Positions 41,745-49,935 of a stretch of 64,000 nucleotides of DNA are shown here, piece by piece; position 1 is the first letter of the stretch, and every line of letters starts with the position of its first letter. The DNA lies in assembly GCF_014649875.1 (NCBI RefSeq), contig NZ_BMTW01000001.1, forward strand, positions 806,001 through 870,000. The letters run 5' to 3'. The notes beneath the pieces were generated by a model, which was not told the DNA's origin, searched no databases, and saw only the letters and a program-made list of their open reading frames with translations. Made by a program: the position numbers and the translations under genes. The DNA comes from Streptomyces rubiginosohelvolus. Its GTDB lineage: Bacteria; Actinomycetota; Actinomycetes; Streptomycetales; Streptomycetaceae.

Positions 41745-43049
41745 ATGCCCATCGCCCGAGCCGCCAAGAGAGCCACCGCCCGCCTCGGCGCGGTCGTCCT
41801 CGCCGGGGCCCTCCTCGCCGCCTGTGGATCCAGCGACTCGTCGGACTCCTCCGACAGCGCGGGCGGGAAGGTCACGCTCAACGTGGACCTCTTCGGGTCC
41901 TTCGGCTTCAAGGAGGCCGGGCTCTACGAGGAGTACCAGAAGCTCAACCCGAACATCACGATCAAGCAGAGCGACACGCAGGACGAGGCGGACTACTGGA
42001 AGTCGCTCCAGACCCGGCTCGCGGGCGGCGGCGGCCTGGCGGACGTGCAGGGCGTGGAGGTGGGCCGGATCGCGTCGGTCACCCAGCAGCAGTCCGACAA
42101 GTTCCAGGACCTGAAGGAGTTCGGGGCCGACAAGCTCAAGGGCGAGTTCGCCGAGGCCAAGTGGTCGGCGGCGACCACCAAGGACGGCAAGATCCTCGGC
42201 CTCGGCACGGACGTCGGCCCCGAGGCGATGTGCTACCGCACGGACCTCTTCAAGGAGGCCGGGCTGCCCACGGACCGCGAGGAGCTCGCGAAGAAGTGGG
42301 CCACGTGGGACGGCTACCTGGAGCTGGGCAAGGAGTACAAGAAGAAGGCCCCCGCCAAGAGCGCCTGGCTGGACAGTGTCGGCTCGCTCTACGGGATCAT
42401 GATCGGCCAGGAGAAGGAGCGTTACTACGACGCCTCCGGCGAGCTGATCTACGACAAGAACCCGGCGGTCAAGGAAGCCTGGGACACCTCCGTGGAGGCG
42501 GCCGAGGCGGGCCTGAGCGCCAAGCTCGACCAGTGGTCCCCGCAGTGGAACCAGGCGTTCGCCGCCGGCTCCTTCGCCACCATTCCCTGCCCGGCCTGGA
42601 TGCTCGGCTACATCAAGGGCCAGGCCGGTGACGGTGGCCAGGGCAAGTGGGACATCGCCAAGCTGCCCGGCGGCGCGGGCAACTGGGGCGGCTCGTACCT
42701 CTCCATCCCGCGTGCGGCCAAGCACAAGGAGGAGGCGTACAAGCTGATCGAGTGGCTGACCGCCCCCGAGCAGCAGGCGAAGGTCTTCCAGAAGCAGGGC
42801 AACTTCCCGTCCTCGACGGGCGCCATCGAGACGATCGCGGGTGCCAAGGACGACTACTTCTCGGGTGCGCCGATCGGCCAGATCTTCGGTGACGCGGCGA
42901 AGGAGTCCCCGGTCCAGGTGCTGGGTGTGCACGACCAGAACGTGATGCAGCAGATCACGAACGCGCTGAGCGAGGTCGAGCGCAAGGGGACGTCGTCGGA
43001 CAAGGCGTGGGGGACGGCGAAGAAGGGCGTGGACAACGTGATCGGCTGA
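41745..43049 (+). CDS. Sugar-binding lipoprotein of an ABC importer
   Basis: A 434-residue family-1 solute-binding protein. The signal peptide ends in the lipobox LLAAC (Cys ~27), followed by a Ser/Asp-rich linker. The body has VDLFGSFGFKEAGLYEEYQKLNPNITIK, WKSLQTRLAGGGGLADVQGVEVG and KLIEWLTAPEQQAKVF, as in oligosaccharide-binding proteins. ATG 41745 is chosen as start (AAGGGAGG seven bases upstream); a longer frame to 41637 would run across the operator. Together with GH81 and GH1 neighbours it likely captures beta-1,3-gluco-oligosaccharides such as laminaribiose. Confidence 0.92.
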   Translation: MPIARAAKRATARLGAVVLAGALLAACGSSDSSDSSDSAGGKVTLNVDLFGSFGFKEAGLYEEYQKLNPNITIKQSDTQDEADYWKSLQTRLAGGGGLADVQGVEVGRIASVTQQQSDKFQDLKEFGADKLKGEFAEAKWSAATTKDGKILGLGTDVGPEAMCYRTDLFKEAGLPTDREELAKKWATWDGYLELGKEYKKKAPAKSAWLDSVGSLYGIMIGQEKERYYDASGELIYDKNPAVKEAWDTSVEAAEAGLSAKLDQWSPQWNQAFAAGSFATIPCPAWMLGYIKGQAGDGGQGKWDIAKLPGGAGNWGGSYLSIPRAAKHKEEAYKLIEWLTAPEQQAKVFQKQGNFPSSTGAIETIAGAKDDYFSGAPIGQIFGDAAKESPVQVLGVHDQNVMQQITNALSEVERKGTSSDKAWGTAKKGVDNVIG

Positions 43050-43114
43050 CCCGCCGGTCCGCACGATCCGGCGTGGACCACGTAACCGGCTGCCCCGCCG
43101 GTCCACACGGTCCC
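43027..43114. repeat. 44-base tandem duplication spanning the binding-protein stop codon
   Basis: Positions 43027-43070 and 43071-43114 are adjacent 44-base units that differ at only 7-8 positions. The first holds the last seven codons and TGA of the binding-protein gene; in the second, the TGA has become TGC. The second copy has the better hairpin ACCGGC/GCCGGT (43085-43102). Confidence 0.85.
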
Positions 43115-43233
43115 GCTCCTCCCCCCTTCCTGCCTGGGGCCGGTCCACCGGTACGCACCACGGTGGCCCGGCCCCACCCCCGTACCCCTCCCCGCAGCTC
43201 GTCTCTCCGCCCCCGATCCCGAAGGGCCGCACC

Positions 43234-44214
43234 GTGTCCCTCACCGCCACCGCGAAGGCCGGGCCCCGCAGCCCCGCCGGAACCGGGCCCGGCCCCGACG
43301 ACGGCCGGGCCGCCGCGCTCCGGCGCACCTGGCGCAAGGCCTCCCCGTACGCCTACATCGCCCCGTTCTTCACGCTCTTCCTGGCCTTCGGCCTCTTCCC
43401 GCTCCTCTACACCGCGTTCGTCTCGCTCTACCGGGTCGAGCTCCAGACGAGCGGCGAGATGGAGTGGCGGGGCATCGCCAACTACACGGCGCTGTTCACC
43501 GACGAGTACTTCTGGACCTCGCTGCGCAACACGTTCACGATCGGCGTGCTGTCCACGGTCCCGCAGCTCGCGATGGCGCTGGGCCTGGCGCACCTGCTCA
43601 ACTACAAGCTGCGCGGCCGGACCTTCATCCGGACCGCGATCCTGCTCCCGTACGCGACCTCCGTGGCCGCCGCGACGCTCGTCTTCGCGCAGCTCTTCGG
43701 CAAGGACTTCGGGCTGATCAACTACGTGATCGGTCTGGTCGGCTTCGACCCGGTGGACTGGCAGACCGGCACGGTGGCCTCGCAGATCGCGGTGTCGACG
43801 ATCGTGATCTGGCGGTGGACCGGATACAACGCGCTCATCTACCTGGCGGGCATGCAGTCGATCCCGCACGAGCTGTACGAGGCGGCGGAGATGGACGGGG
43901 CGTCGCGCTGGCGCCAGTTCATCCACGTCACGCTCCCCGGGCTGCGCCCCACGATCGTCTTCACCGTCATCATCTCGACGATCGGCGCGACGCAGCTCTT
44001 CGGTGAGCCGCTGCTGTTCGAGGGGTCGATCTCGGGCGGTATCTCGCACCAGTACCAGACGCTCGGCCTGTACATGTACGAGCAGGGCTGGGGCTTCTTC
44101 CACCTGGGCCGGGCCGCGGCCATCGCCTGGGTGATGTTCGTCCTCATCGTGGTGCTCGTCGGGGTCAACGCCCTGATCGCGCGCCGCCGCGCACGCAAGG
44201 AGGCCGGCCGATGA
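43234..44214 (+). CDS. ABC sugar permease, MalF/CebF type
   Basis: A 326-residue inner-membrane permease with six helices. It has a Pro/Gly-rich cytoplasmic start, then YAYIAPFFTLFLAFGLFPLLYTAF. The EAA loop that docks the ATPase is HELYEAAEMDGASRWRQFIHVTLPGLRP. It pairs with the downstream permease. There is no ATPase gene in the locus; Streptomyces commonly use one shared MsiK ATPase for such importers. Confidence 0.92.
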   Translation: MSLTATAKAGPRSPAGTGPGPDDGRAAALRRTWRKASPYAYIAPFFTLFLAFGLFPLLYTAFVSLYRVELQTSGEMEWRGIANYTALFTDEYFWTSLRNTFTIGVLSTVPQLAMALGLAHLLNYKLRGRTFIRTAILLPYATSVAAATLVFAQLFGKDFGLINYVIGLVGFDPVDWQTGTVASQIAVSTIVIWRWTGYNALIYLAGMQSIPHELYEAAEMDGASRWRQFIHVTLPGLRPTIVFTVIISTIGATQLFGEPLLFEGSISGGISHQYQTLGLYMYEQGWGFFHLGRAAAIAWVMFVLIVVLVGVNALIARRRARKEAGR

Positions 44215-45125
44215 CCGCGCTCGCCGCACCGCCGACCGCGCCCGAGAAGGGCGACCCGCCGCAGGGCCCGCGCGCACAGCGGATACGTAAGGGCGGAGGC
44301 GCGGGCCGCACGATGAAGGGCGGCTGGCTCTCCTACCTGATCCTCGGCTTCGCCCTCCTCATCTCGGCGTTCCCGTTCTACTGGACGATCGTCGCGGCCA
44401 GCCGGTCCAACGCGGACATGGCGAAGGTGCCGCCGAGCCTGCTGCCGGGCCCGAACCTGATCAAGAACTTCGAGCAGGTCCTCGAAGAGGCGGACATCGG
44501 CAAGGCACTGCTGAACTCGCTGATCGTGTCGGGTTCGATCACGATCGGCACGGTCCTGTGCTGCACGCTGGCCGGATTCGCCTTCGCCAAGCTGAAGTTC
44601 AAGGGCCGCAACGCCCTGCTGACGCTGACGATCGGCACGATGATGATCCCGCCGCAGCTCGGCGTGATCCCGCTCTTCATGCTGATCGCCGAGCTCCAGT
44701 GGGTGAACCAGCTCCAGGCGGTGATCCTGCCGGGCCTGGTCTCGGCCTTCGGTGTCTTCTTCATGCGCCAGTACCTGGTGCAGTCGCTGCCGGACGAGCT
44801 GATCGAGGCGGCCCGGGTCGACGGCGCCTCCACCGCGCGCATCTTCTGGTCGATCGTGATCCCGATCGCGCGGCCGGGGATGGCTGTGCTCGGGATGCTC
44901 ACCTTCATGACGGCGTGGAACGACTTCTTCTGGCCGATCATCGCGCTGTCCTCGCAGGAGCCGACCGTGCAGGTCGCGCTGCGCCAGCTCGGCGGCGGTT
45001 ACGTCAACGACCAGTCGGTGATCATGGCCGGCACGCTGCTCGGCACGCTGCCGGTGCTGCTGGTCTTCGGCCTGCTGGGCCGGCAGATCGTCGGCGGCAT
45101 CATGCAGGGCGCGGTGAAGGGCTGA
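44211..45125 (+). CDS. ABC sugar permease, MalG/CebG type
   Basis: A 304-residue partner permease with six helices. ATG 44211 overlaps the upstream stop by four bases. The EAA loop is [30 protein letters not shown], and the segment [28 protein letters not shown] is typical of MalG-type subunits. It completes the membrane channel. It is followed 58 bases later by the GH1 gene, presumably in the same operon. Confidence 0.92.
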   Translation: MTALAAPPTAPEKGDPPQGPRAQRIRKGGGAGRTMKGGWLSYLILGFALLISAFPFYWTIVAASRSNADMAKVPPSLLPGPNLIKNFEQVLEEADIGKALLNSLIVSGSITIGTVLCCTLAGFAFAKLKFKGRNALLTLTIGTMMIPPQLGVIPLFMLIAELQWVNQLQAVILPGLVSAFGVFFMRQYLVQSLPDELIEAARVDGASTARIFWSIVIPIARPGMAVLGMLTFMTAWNDFFWPIIALSSQEPTVQVALRQLGGGYVNDQSVIMAGTLLGTLPVLLVFGLLGRQIVGGIMQGAVKG

Positions 45126-45183
45126 CCGGACCGCCCGCCTCCTCTTCTCCCTCTGTCCCCCCTCACCCTGGAGTGTCCGTCTC

Positions 45184-46614
45184 ATGACCGCTGTCGATGA
45201 AGCCCGCCCGGCGACCGCCCCGGCCGCCCGACCCGAGACCGGTACGGTGCTCCGCTTCCCGACCGGTTTCCGGTGGGGCACGGCGACCGCCGCGTACCAG
45301 ATCGAGGGCGGGGCCGCCGAGGACGGCCGTACGCCGTCCATCTGGGACACCTTCAGCCGGACGCCCGGCAAGGTGCGCAACGGCGACACCGGTGACATCG
45401 CCGCCGACCATCTGCACCGGATGCCGGACGACGTACGCCTGATGAAGGAACTCGGCGTCACGGACTACCGGTTCTCGGTCTCCTGGCCCCGGGTCCAGCC
45501 GACGGGGCGGGGCCCGGCGGTGGAGCGCGGCCTCGACTTCTACCGCCGCCTGGTGGACGAGCTGCTGGGAGCCGGCATCAGACCGGTGGCGACGCTCTAC
45601 CACTGGGACCTGCCGCAGGAGCTGGAGGACGCGGGCGGCTGGCCGGAGCGGGACACGGCACACCGGTTCGCGGAGTACGCGGGCCTGGTGGCGGGAGCGC
45701 TGGGCGACCGGGTGTCGACGTGGACGACGCTCAACGAGCCCTGGTGCGCGGCGTTTCTCGGGTACGGGAACGGGGTCCACGCGCCGGGCCGGACCAGCGA
45801 CCTGGCAGCCCTGCGTGCCGCCCACCACCTGAACCTGGCGCACGGCGCGGGCGCGAGGGTCCTGCGGGACCGCCTCCCGGACACGGCGGAGATCTCCCTC
45901 ACCCTGAACGTCCACGCCCTGCGCCCCCTGAGCGACACCGAGGCGGACCGGGACGCGGTGCGCCGGATCGACGCGGTGGCGAACCGGATCTTCCTGGACC
46001 CGGTGTTCCACGGCCGGCTGCCGGAGGACCTGGTGGCGGACACGGCGGCGGTGACGGACTGGTCGTTCGTGAAGGACGGCGACCTGGAGGTCACGTCGAC
46101 CCCGATCGGCTCGCTGGGCATCAACTACTACTCCCCCAGCGTGGTTTCGGCGGGCACGTCGGAGTCCCCGTCCCCCTGGGCGGGCGCGGAGCAGCATGTG
46201 GCGTTCACCCCGGCGGCGGGCCCGCGCACGGCGATGGACTGGCCGGTGGACGCGGACGGCCTGTACGAACTGCTGACCCGCCTGCGCGACGAGCTCCCGT
46301 CCGTGCCGGTGCTGGTGACGGAGAACGGGGCGGCGTACGACGACTACGCGGACCCGGAGGGCGAGGTGCACGACCCGGAGCGGGTGGCGTACCTGGACGG
46401 GCACCTGGAGGCCGTCCACCGGGCGATCGAGGACGGGGCGGATGTCCGCGGCTACTTCCTCTGGTCGCTGCTGGACAACTTCGAGTGGGCGTACGGCTAC
46501 AGCAAGCGGTTCGGCATCGTGCACGTGGACTTCGCGTCGCAGCGGCGGACGGTGAAGGACAGCGCGCGGTGGTACGCGGAGGTGATCGGGCGGGGCGGGC
46601 TGGAGCGGGGCTGA
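45184..46614 (+). CDS. GH1 beta-glucosidase
   Basis: A 476-residue cytoplasmic GH1 enzyme. The N-terminal signature is [15 protein letters not shown], the acid/base Glu is in [14 protein letters not shown], and the nucleophile Glu is in [33 protein letters not shown] closes the active site. There is no signal peptide, so it should hydrolyse imported beta-linked disaccharides to glucose. It ends the transporter operon and is followed by a very strong terminator. Confidence 0.95.
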   Translation: MTAVDEARPATAPAARPETGTVLRFPTGFRWGTATAAYQIEGGAAEDGRTPSIWDTFSRTPGKVRNGDTGDIAADHLHRMPDDVRLMKELGVTDYRFSVSWPRVQPTGRGPAVERGLDFYRRLVDELLGAGIRPVATLYHWDLPQELEDAGGWPERDTAHRFAEYAGLVAGALGDRVSTWTTLNEPWCAAFLGYGNGVHAPGRTSDLAALRAAHHLNLAHGAGARVLRDRLPDTAEISLTLNVHALRPLSDTEADRDAVRRIDAVANRIFLDPVFHGRLPEDLVADTAAVTDWSFVKDGDLEVTSTPIGSLGINYYSPSVVSAGTSESPSPWAGAEQHVAFTPAAGPRTAMDWPVDADGLYELLTRLRDELPSVPVLVTENGAAYDDYADPEGEVHDPERVAYLDGHLEAVHRAIEDGADVRGYFLWSLLDNFEWAYGYSKRFGIVHVDFASQRRTVKDSARWYAEVIGRGGLERG

Positions 46615-46626
46615 TCCCACCCGCTT

Positions 46627-46666
46627 GTCGAAGGGCCCCGGGGTGCACGCCCCGGGGCCCTTCGAC
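46627..46666 (+). terminator. Strong terminator of the beta-glucan operon
   Basis: GTCGAAGGGCCCCGGGG (46627-46643) pairs perfectly over 17 bp with 46650-46666, leaving a 6-base loop, 12 bases after the GH1 stop. It is the longest perfect stem I found in the window. Confidence 0.85.
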
Positions 46667-47172
46667 GTGCCCGGCGGCTGATTCCTCCCGGATTCGGGCG
46701 GGTGGCTTTCGGCCGGATGGAAGATCGGGGGTGCGCGGGGGCGGGGCGAGGGGCGGCCGCGGTGAGCGGCGGGGCGCCGAGGTGGCCGAGAAGCCCATCG
46801 GCCCCGGTGAGCCGAGGATGAGCCACGCCCAGCTCTACGGAGGGCTTGGCCCCGGCCCGTACGGCGACCACATCGGCAACCGCTTCCATCCCCTGAAGCA
46901 ACATGGCGCGAATGCGCCCCTTGCGGTGGGGGCTGGTGGACGCGCCCCTTGACGACCTCCCAGCCCTCGTCCGTATGGTCTAGACCAAGCAGCGAAGGCA
47001 ATCCGGCCACGTCGATCACGTACGGCCCCGCACTCGCTCCCCGCCCCCACCTCCAGGCGCGCACCGCCCCGCACCATCCACGAATCGCCCCGTCGCCCCA
47101 GGTGCCCGACGAGCCGCGCGGGTCCACCCATGCACGTTTTCCCACCCCCACAGACATCACGGGAGATCGCAC
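46667..47172. other. 506-base region with a regulatory site and one doubtful ORF
   Basis: No secure gene. A plus-strand frame from GTG 46782 to TGA 46952 (56 residues, with YGGLGPGPYGDHIGNRFHP) has coding-like bias only in its first half, no ribosome-binding site of note, and no recognised family; it may be a gene remnant. The region also holds a promoter overlapped by a perfect DasR-type site (46976-46987) and about 180 bases of leader before the DoxX-like gene. Confidence 0.4.
46949..46987 (+). promoter_or_regulatory. Promoter overlapped by a perfect DasR-type (dre) operator
   Basis: TGGTCTAGACCA (46976-46987) is a perfect 12-base palindrome identical to the DasR core. A -35-like TTGACG (46949-46954) and -10-like TATGGT (46974-46979) lie 19 bases apart, and the operator overlaps the -10. 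DasR represses until aminosugar phosphates accumulate. The gene it would control is the DoxX-like gene at 47173. Confidence 0.6.
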
Positions 47173-47739
47173 ATGAGCAGCCACACCGTAGAGCCGAGCC
47201 TGCCCCCGACCAGCGGAATCCCTGAACCCCCCGCGGGGGAACGAGAGCTGGATCGGACCCACCGCCCTCCCGGCTTCCGATTCCTTCGACGACTCGCCGA
47301 GCTGGTAGACGTCCACGCCCTCGCCCTGCTGAGGGCGACGGTCGGCATCGTCTTCGTCGGCTTCGGCGTGCTGAAGCTGTTCCCGTCGGCCAGCCCGGCC
47401 GAGCAGCTGGCCGTGGACGCGGCCACGAAGATGACGCTGGGCCTCGTCCCGGAGACCGTCCTGCTGCTCTCCCTCGCAGCGCTCGAAACAGCCATCGGCA
47501 TCGGCCTGATCGTCGGCCGCCGCCTGCTGCGCCCCGCCCTCGTCGCGTTCTTCCTGCACATGGGCGGCGTGTTCTCGACCCTCTTCCTCCTCCCCGACGC
47601 AATGTGGCAGCCCCACTCACCCGCGCCGACCATGGAGGGGCAGTACGTCGTCAAGAACGTGGTCCTGGTGGCGGTGTGCCTGGTGGTGGCGGCGCACGAG
47701 TGGAGCCGCGGGAGCGGTCGCCGGACGCGGGGGCGGTGA
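47173..47739 (+). CDS. DoxX-like membrane protein
   Basis: A 188-residue protein with four hydrophobic segments of the DoxX type: LALLRATVGIVFVGFGVLKLFP, VPETVLLLSLAALETAIGIGLIVG, LRPALVAFFLHMGGVFSTLFLLP and VVKNVVLVAVCLVVAAHEW. The conserved GVLKLF and ETAIGIGL patterns fit. DoxX-family proteins are linked to quinone or thiol redox in other organisms; here the function is unknown. The predicted DasR operator about 190 bases upstream would make expression aminosugar-dependent. Confidence 0.85.
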   Translation: MSSHTVEPSLPPTSGIPEPPAGERELDRTHRPPGFRFLRRLAELVDVHALALLRATVGIVFVGFGVLKLFPSASPAEQLAVDAATKMTLGLVPETVLLLSLAALETAIGIGLIVGRRLLRPALVAFFLHMGGVFSTLFLLPDAMWQPHSPAPTMEGQYVVKNVVLVAVCLVVAAHEWSRGSGRRTRGR

Positions 47740-47765
47740 CCGGCACAGCCGGCGGAGGAAGCGCC

Positions 47766-48302
47766 CTAGTGCTTCGATGCCGCTCGAATCAGGCGCAGTT
47801 GCCCGATCTCGGCGACGTTCTTCATCAGCTCGGCGTTCAGCCAGGCGACCGTGTGTCCGACGGTGTTGTCCGGCGGGGTCTGCCACGGCAGCGTGGAGAC
47901 CGCATCGAGATCGGCGTCGGTGAGTTCGTCGAGGACAGCCAGCCACTGGGTGCGTAGCTCCTGGAGCCAGGTGACAGCCGCCGGTCCGCTGCCCGGCCAC
48001 GTGACGTCGGTACGCTCCCGGGGCGTCCGTCCTCGTAGGTGATCGATGGTGGTGCTCCACCACCAACCGATATGCCAGCTCACCCAGCCGATGGTGGGAA
48101 CGGGAACGGGAACGGGGTCGGGCTCGGTCTCGGCCCAGTCCGGCAGCCAGTTCCCGGCGGCGTCCGGACGCACGGTCCACGACAGATCAGCGGGCTCCCA
48201 CAGGAAGTCATCGGGCCCGAGTCGCTCCAGGTGGTAGTCGAACAGTGACCAGGTCATGTCGAACTGCCAGCGCAGCAGCTCACAACGGGGATTGCTCATC
48301 AT
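47766..48302 (-). CDS. DinB-like protein
   Basis: A 178-residue DinB/YfiT-type four-helix protein. Helix 1 is CELLRWQFDMTWSLFDYHLERLG; PTIGWVSWHIGWWWSTTIDHL supplies the His of the metal triad, and DNTVGHTVAWLNAELMKNVAEIGQLRLI supplies the second conserved His region. This superfamily includes thiol-dependent S-transferases, such as mycothiol transferases in actinobacteria. The start ATG 48302 has GAGGA upstream. It is divergent from the DUF4232 gene. Confidence 0.85.
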   Translation of the reverse strand: MMSNPRCELLRWQFDMTWSLFDYHLERLGPDDFLWEPADLSWTVRPDAAGNWLPDWAETEPDPVPVPVPTIGWVSWHIGWWWSTTIDHLRGRTPRERTDVTWPGSGPAAVTWLQELRTQWLAVLDELTDADLDAVSTLPWQTPPDNTVGHTVAWLNAELMKNVAEIGQLRLIRAASKH

Positions 48303-48332
48303 TCGATCCTCGCATTCGGTCACGTACCCCGC

Positions 48333-48413
48333 TGAAAATCTGGCGCATTTCAACACCGCTTTCATGGAACGGATTCGCTGAAACAGAACCTGGACATGCG
48401 CAGGATCATTTCA
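48333..48413. promoter_or_regulatory. Cluster of five TGAAA/TTTCA half-sites
   Basis: TGAAA or its complement TTTCA occurs at 48333, 48348, 48360, 48379 and 48409, in the 180 bases between the divergent DinB-like and DUF4232 genes. The first two form TGAAA-N10-TTTCA. This is a clear excess for such GC-rich DNA and could mark repeated binding by one regulator. Confidence 0.3.
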
Positions 48414-48483
48414 GGATGGAGCCGCCCCTAACGTCGTCGATGTCATTGCAGAGCAACGCAGTCGACCGCCGTTGGAGTTCATG

Positions 48484-49170
48484 ATGCGCTCGCGTCTCGC
48501 CACCCGTTCCGCCCGCCTCGTCCTGGCCGCCGCCGTCGTGACAGCCCTCGCCGCCACCACGGCCTGCGGCCCCGAGGACCCGTCGGAGACGGGTGCTGCG
48601 GCTCCTTCCGCCGCCTCTTCCTCCACCGGGGACGGCAAGGGCGAGACCCCGTCGGGCGACAGCGCATCAGCCAGTGAGAGCACGTCGGCCGGAACCTCCA
48701 AGAGCGGTGGCTCCACGTCCGGTGACAAGGGCGACTCCGCAGCCGGCGACAAGAGCGGCTACGGACAGTCCTGCGGCACCAACGACCTGGACTTCACGGT
48801 CACGTGGGAGGCTCAGCCGATCAGCCATTACCTCGTCACCGCCAAGGCGAAGTCCGGCATCACCTGCTACCTGGACGTGAACACTCCCAGCGTCTCGTTC
48901 GGTTCGGGCGCCGACGGCGTAGCCTCACCCGTCGGGCAGGGCGGCGAGGACCCGATCAAGCTCTCGGGTTCCTCGGTCGCGTACGCCGGTATCAACGTCA
49001 AGACCACCGAGGGCGAGGGCGGCAAGCAGTTCGAGAACGTCATCATCGCCACCTCCGAGGACGACCCGAACCCGGCCGAGGTCGAGCTGCCGGACGCGCC
49101 CACGGTGGACAAGCCGATCGTCACGAACTGGTCGACGAAGCGCGGCGAGGTCATCCCGCGGATCGTCTAA
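48484..49170 (+). CDS. DUF4232-type secreted lipoprotein
   Basis: A 228-residue exported protein. The signal peptide ends in the lipobox TTAC (Cys ~26), followed by a ~60-residue Ser/Gly/Thr-rich linker. The C-terminal ~130 residues have the DUF4232 pattern: CGTNDLDFTVTWEAQPISHYLVTAKAKSGITCYLDV, then VAYAGINVKT and the end PIVTNWSTK. Two Cys may form a disulfide. Function unknown. ATG 48484 is chosen over 48481 because GGAG lies six bases before it. Confidence 0.85.
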   Translation: MRSRLATRSARLVLAAAVVTALAATTACGPEDPSETGAAAPSAASSSTGDGKGETPSGDSASASESTSAGTSKSGGSTSGDKGDSAAGDKSGYGQSCGTNDLDFTVTWEAQPISHYLVTAKAKSGITCYLDVNTPSVSFGSGADGVASPVGQGGEDPIKLSGSSVAYAGINVKTTEGEGGKQFENVIIATSEDDPNPAEVELPDAPTVDKPIVTNWSTKRGEVIPRIV

Positions 49171-49188
49171 GACACCGGCCGCATCCGC

Positions 49189-49420
49189 ACACGGTTCAGT
49201 TCTGCTGCGCGACCAGGACGACGACTGCTTCGGGCTCTGGATGTTCCAGGAGGGCCGACTGGTGGAATTCGCCATTCCGCACACCGAGCGCTTCCACCAG
49301 CCAGCGCCGCCCAATGAGGACTTCCTCCCCGACCCGGGCATGCTTCTGCGCACCGACCAAGGGGATGCTCTGCCGGAGCAGACCCCGGCGGAACTCCGCG
49401 ACACCCGCTCACCCTGGTAG
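49189..49420 (+). pseudogene. 5'-truncated remnant of an unknown gene
   Basis: A frame with no start codon reads GSVLLRDQDDDCFGLWMFQEG, then RLVEFAIPHTERFHQPAPPNE and on to DTRSPW before TAG 49418-49420. The third positions are strongly G/C, and the sequence looks like protein, not a shadow frame. It continues upstream as an open frame only into the DUF4232 gene on a different frame, without ATG, GTG or TTG. ATG 49241 would give a 59-residue product. It is probably the tail of a gene whose front was lost. Family not recognised. Confidence 0.55.
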
Positions 49421-49477
49421 GGGCATCGCCGCCCACGCGGAGGTCCCCAGGACTTTGGCCATAGGTAGGGTCCGAGG

Positions 49478-49857
49478 ATGTCGGATCAGTCAGTTGCGGC
49501 GGGGGCCGGTCTCGCCGGTGTGATGGCGCACTGCGGCGGAGACTACGGCCACGACCTGGACACCGACGCGATGCGGGACCGGTTCGCGCCCTGGTTCCAT
49601 GCCCTCGACGTGGTGTCCGAACGGGACCCGGTACCGGAATCGCTGGCCGCCATGGCCCGGCTGCCCCGGGCCTGCGGCCGGTACGAACTGGCCTTGGCTC
49701 TGTGCGACCGCGCCGACGCCGTCGATCGGGTCATGTGGACGGCCCTCGCGCGAGCGGCCACCCCGCCTACCGGAACCTGCTGATCGACTACGCGTGCGCA
49801 GGGCCGCAGCTCCCTCCGGGACTGGTCGCCGAGGCCCACCGGATCCGCCGAAGCTGA
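49478..49857 (+). pseudogene. Frameshifted gene for an unknown ~125-residue protein
   Basis: ATG 49478 opens a well-biased frame (MSDQSVAAGAGLAGVMAHCG, through RYELALALCDRADAVDRVMWTALAR). Near 49757 the coding signal shifts frame: the plus-one frame continues SGHPAYRNLLIDYACAGPQL and ends AEAHRIRRS with TGA 49855-49857. The annotatable frame instead runs out at 49783 with a nonsense tail (AATPPTGTC). One base deleted (for instance GCGCGnAGCGGC) would restore a single reading frame. It may be a true pseudogene or a sequencing error. Function unknown. Confidence 0.65.
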
Positions 49858-49935
49858 ACGGAACTCTCTCGCGCCGGTCGTCGTCAGGCTCCGTCGGCCG
49901 GGGCTGCCAGCTCGTCCATCGCACCCTCACGGCGG

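Noticed and set aside
46782..46952. 56-residue plus-strand ORF after the glucan operon
   Set aside because: Coding bias fades halfway, there is no good ribosome-binding site and no known family. Mentioned only in the intergenic entry as a possible remnant.
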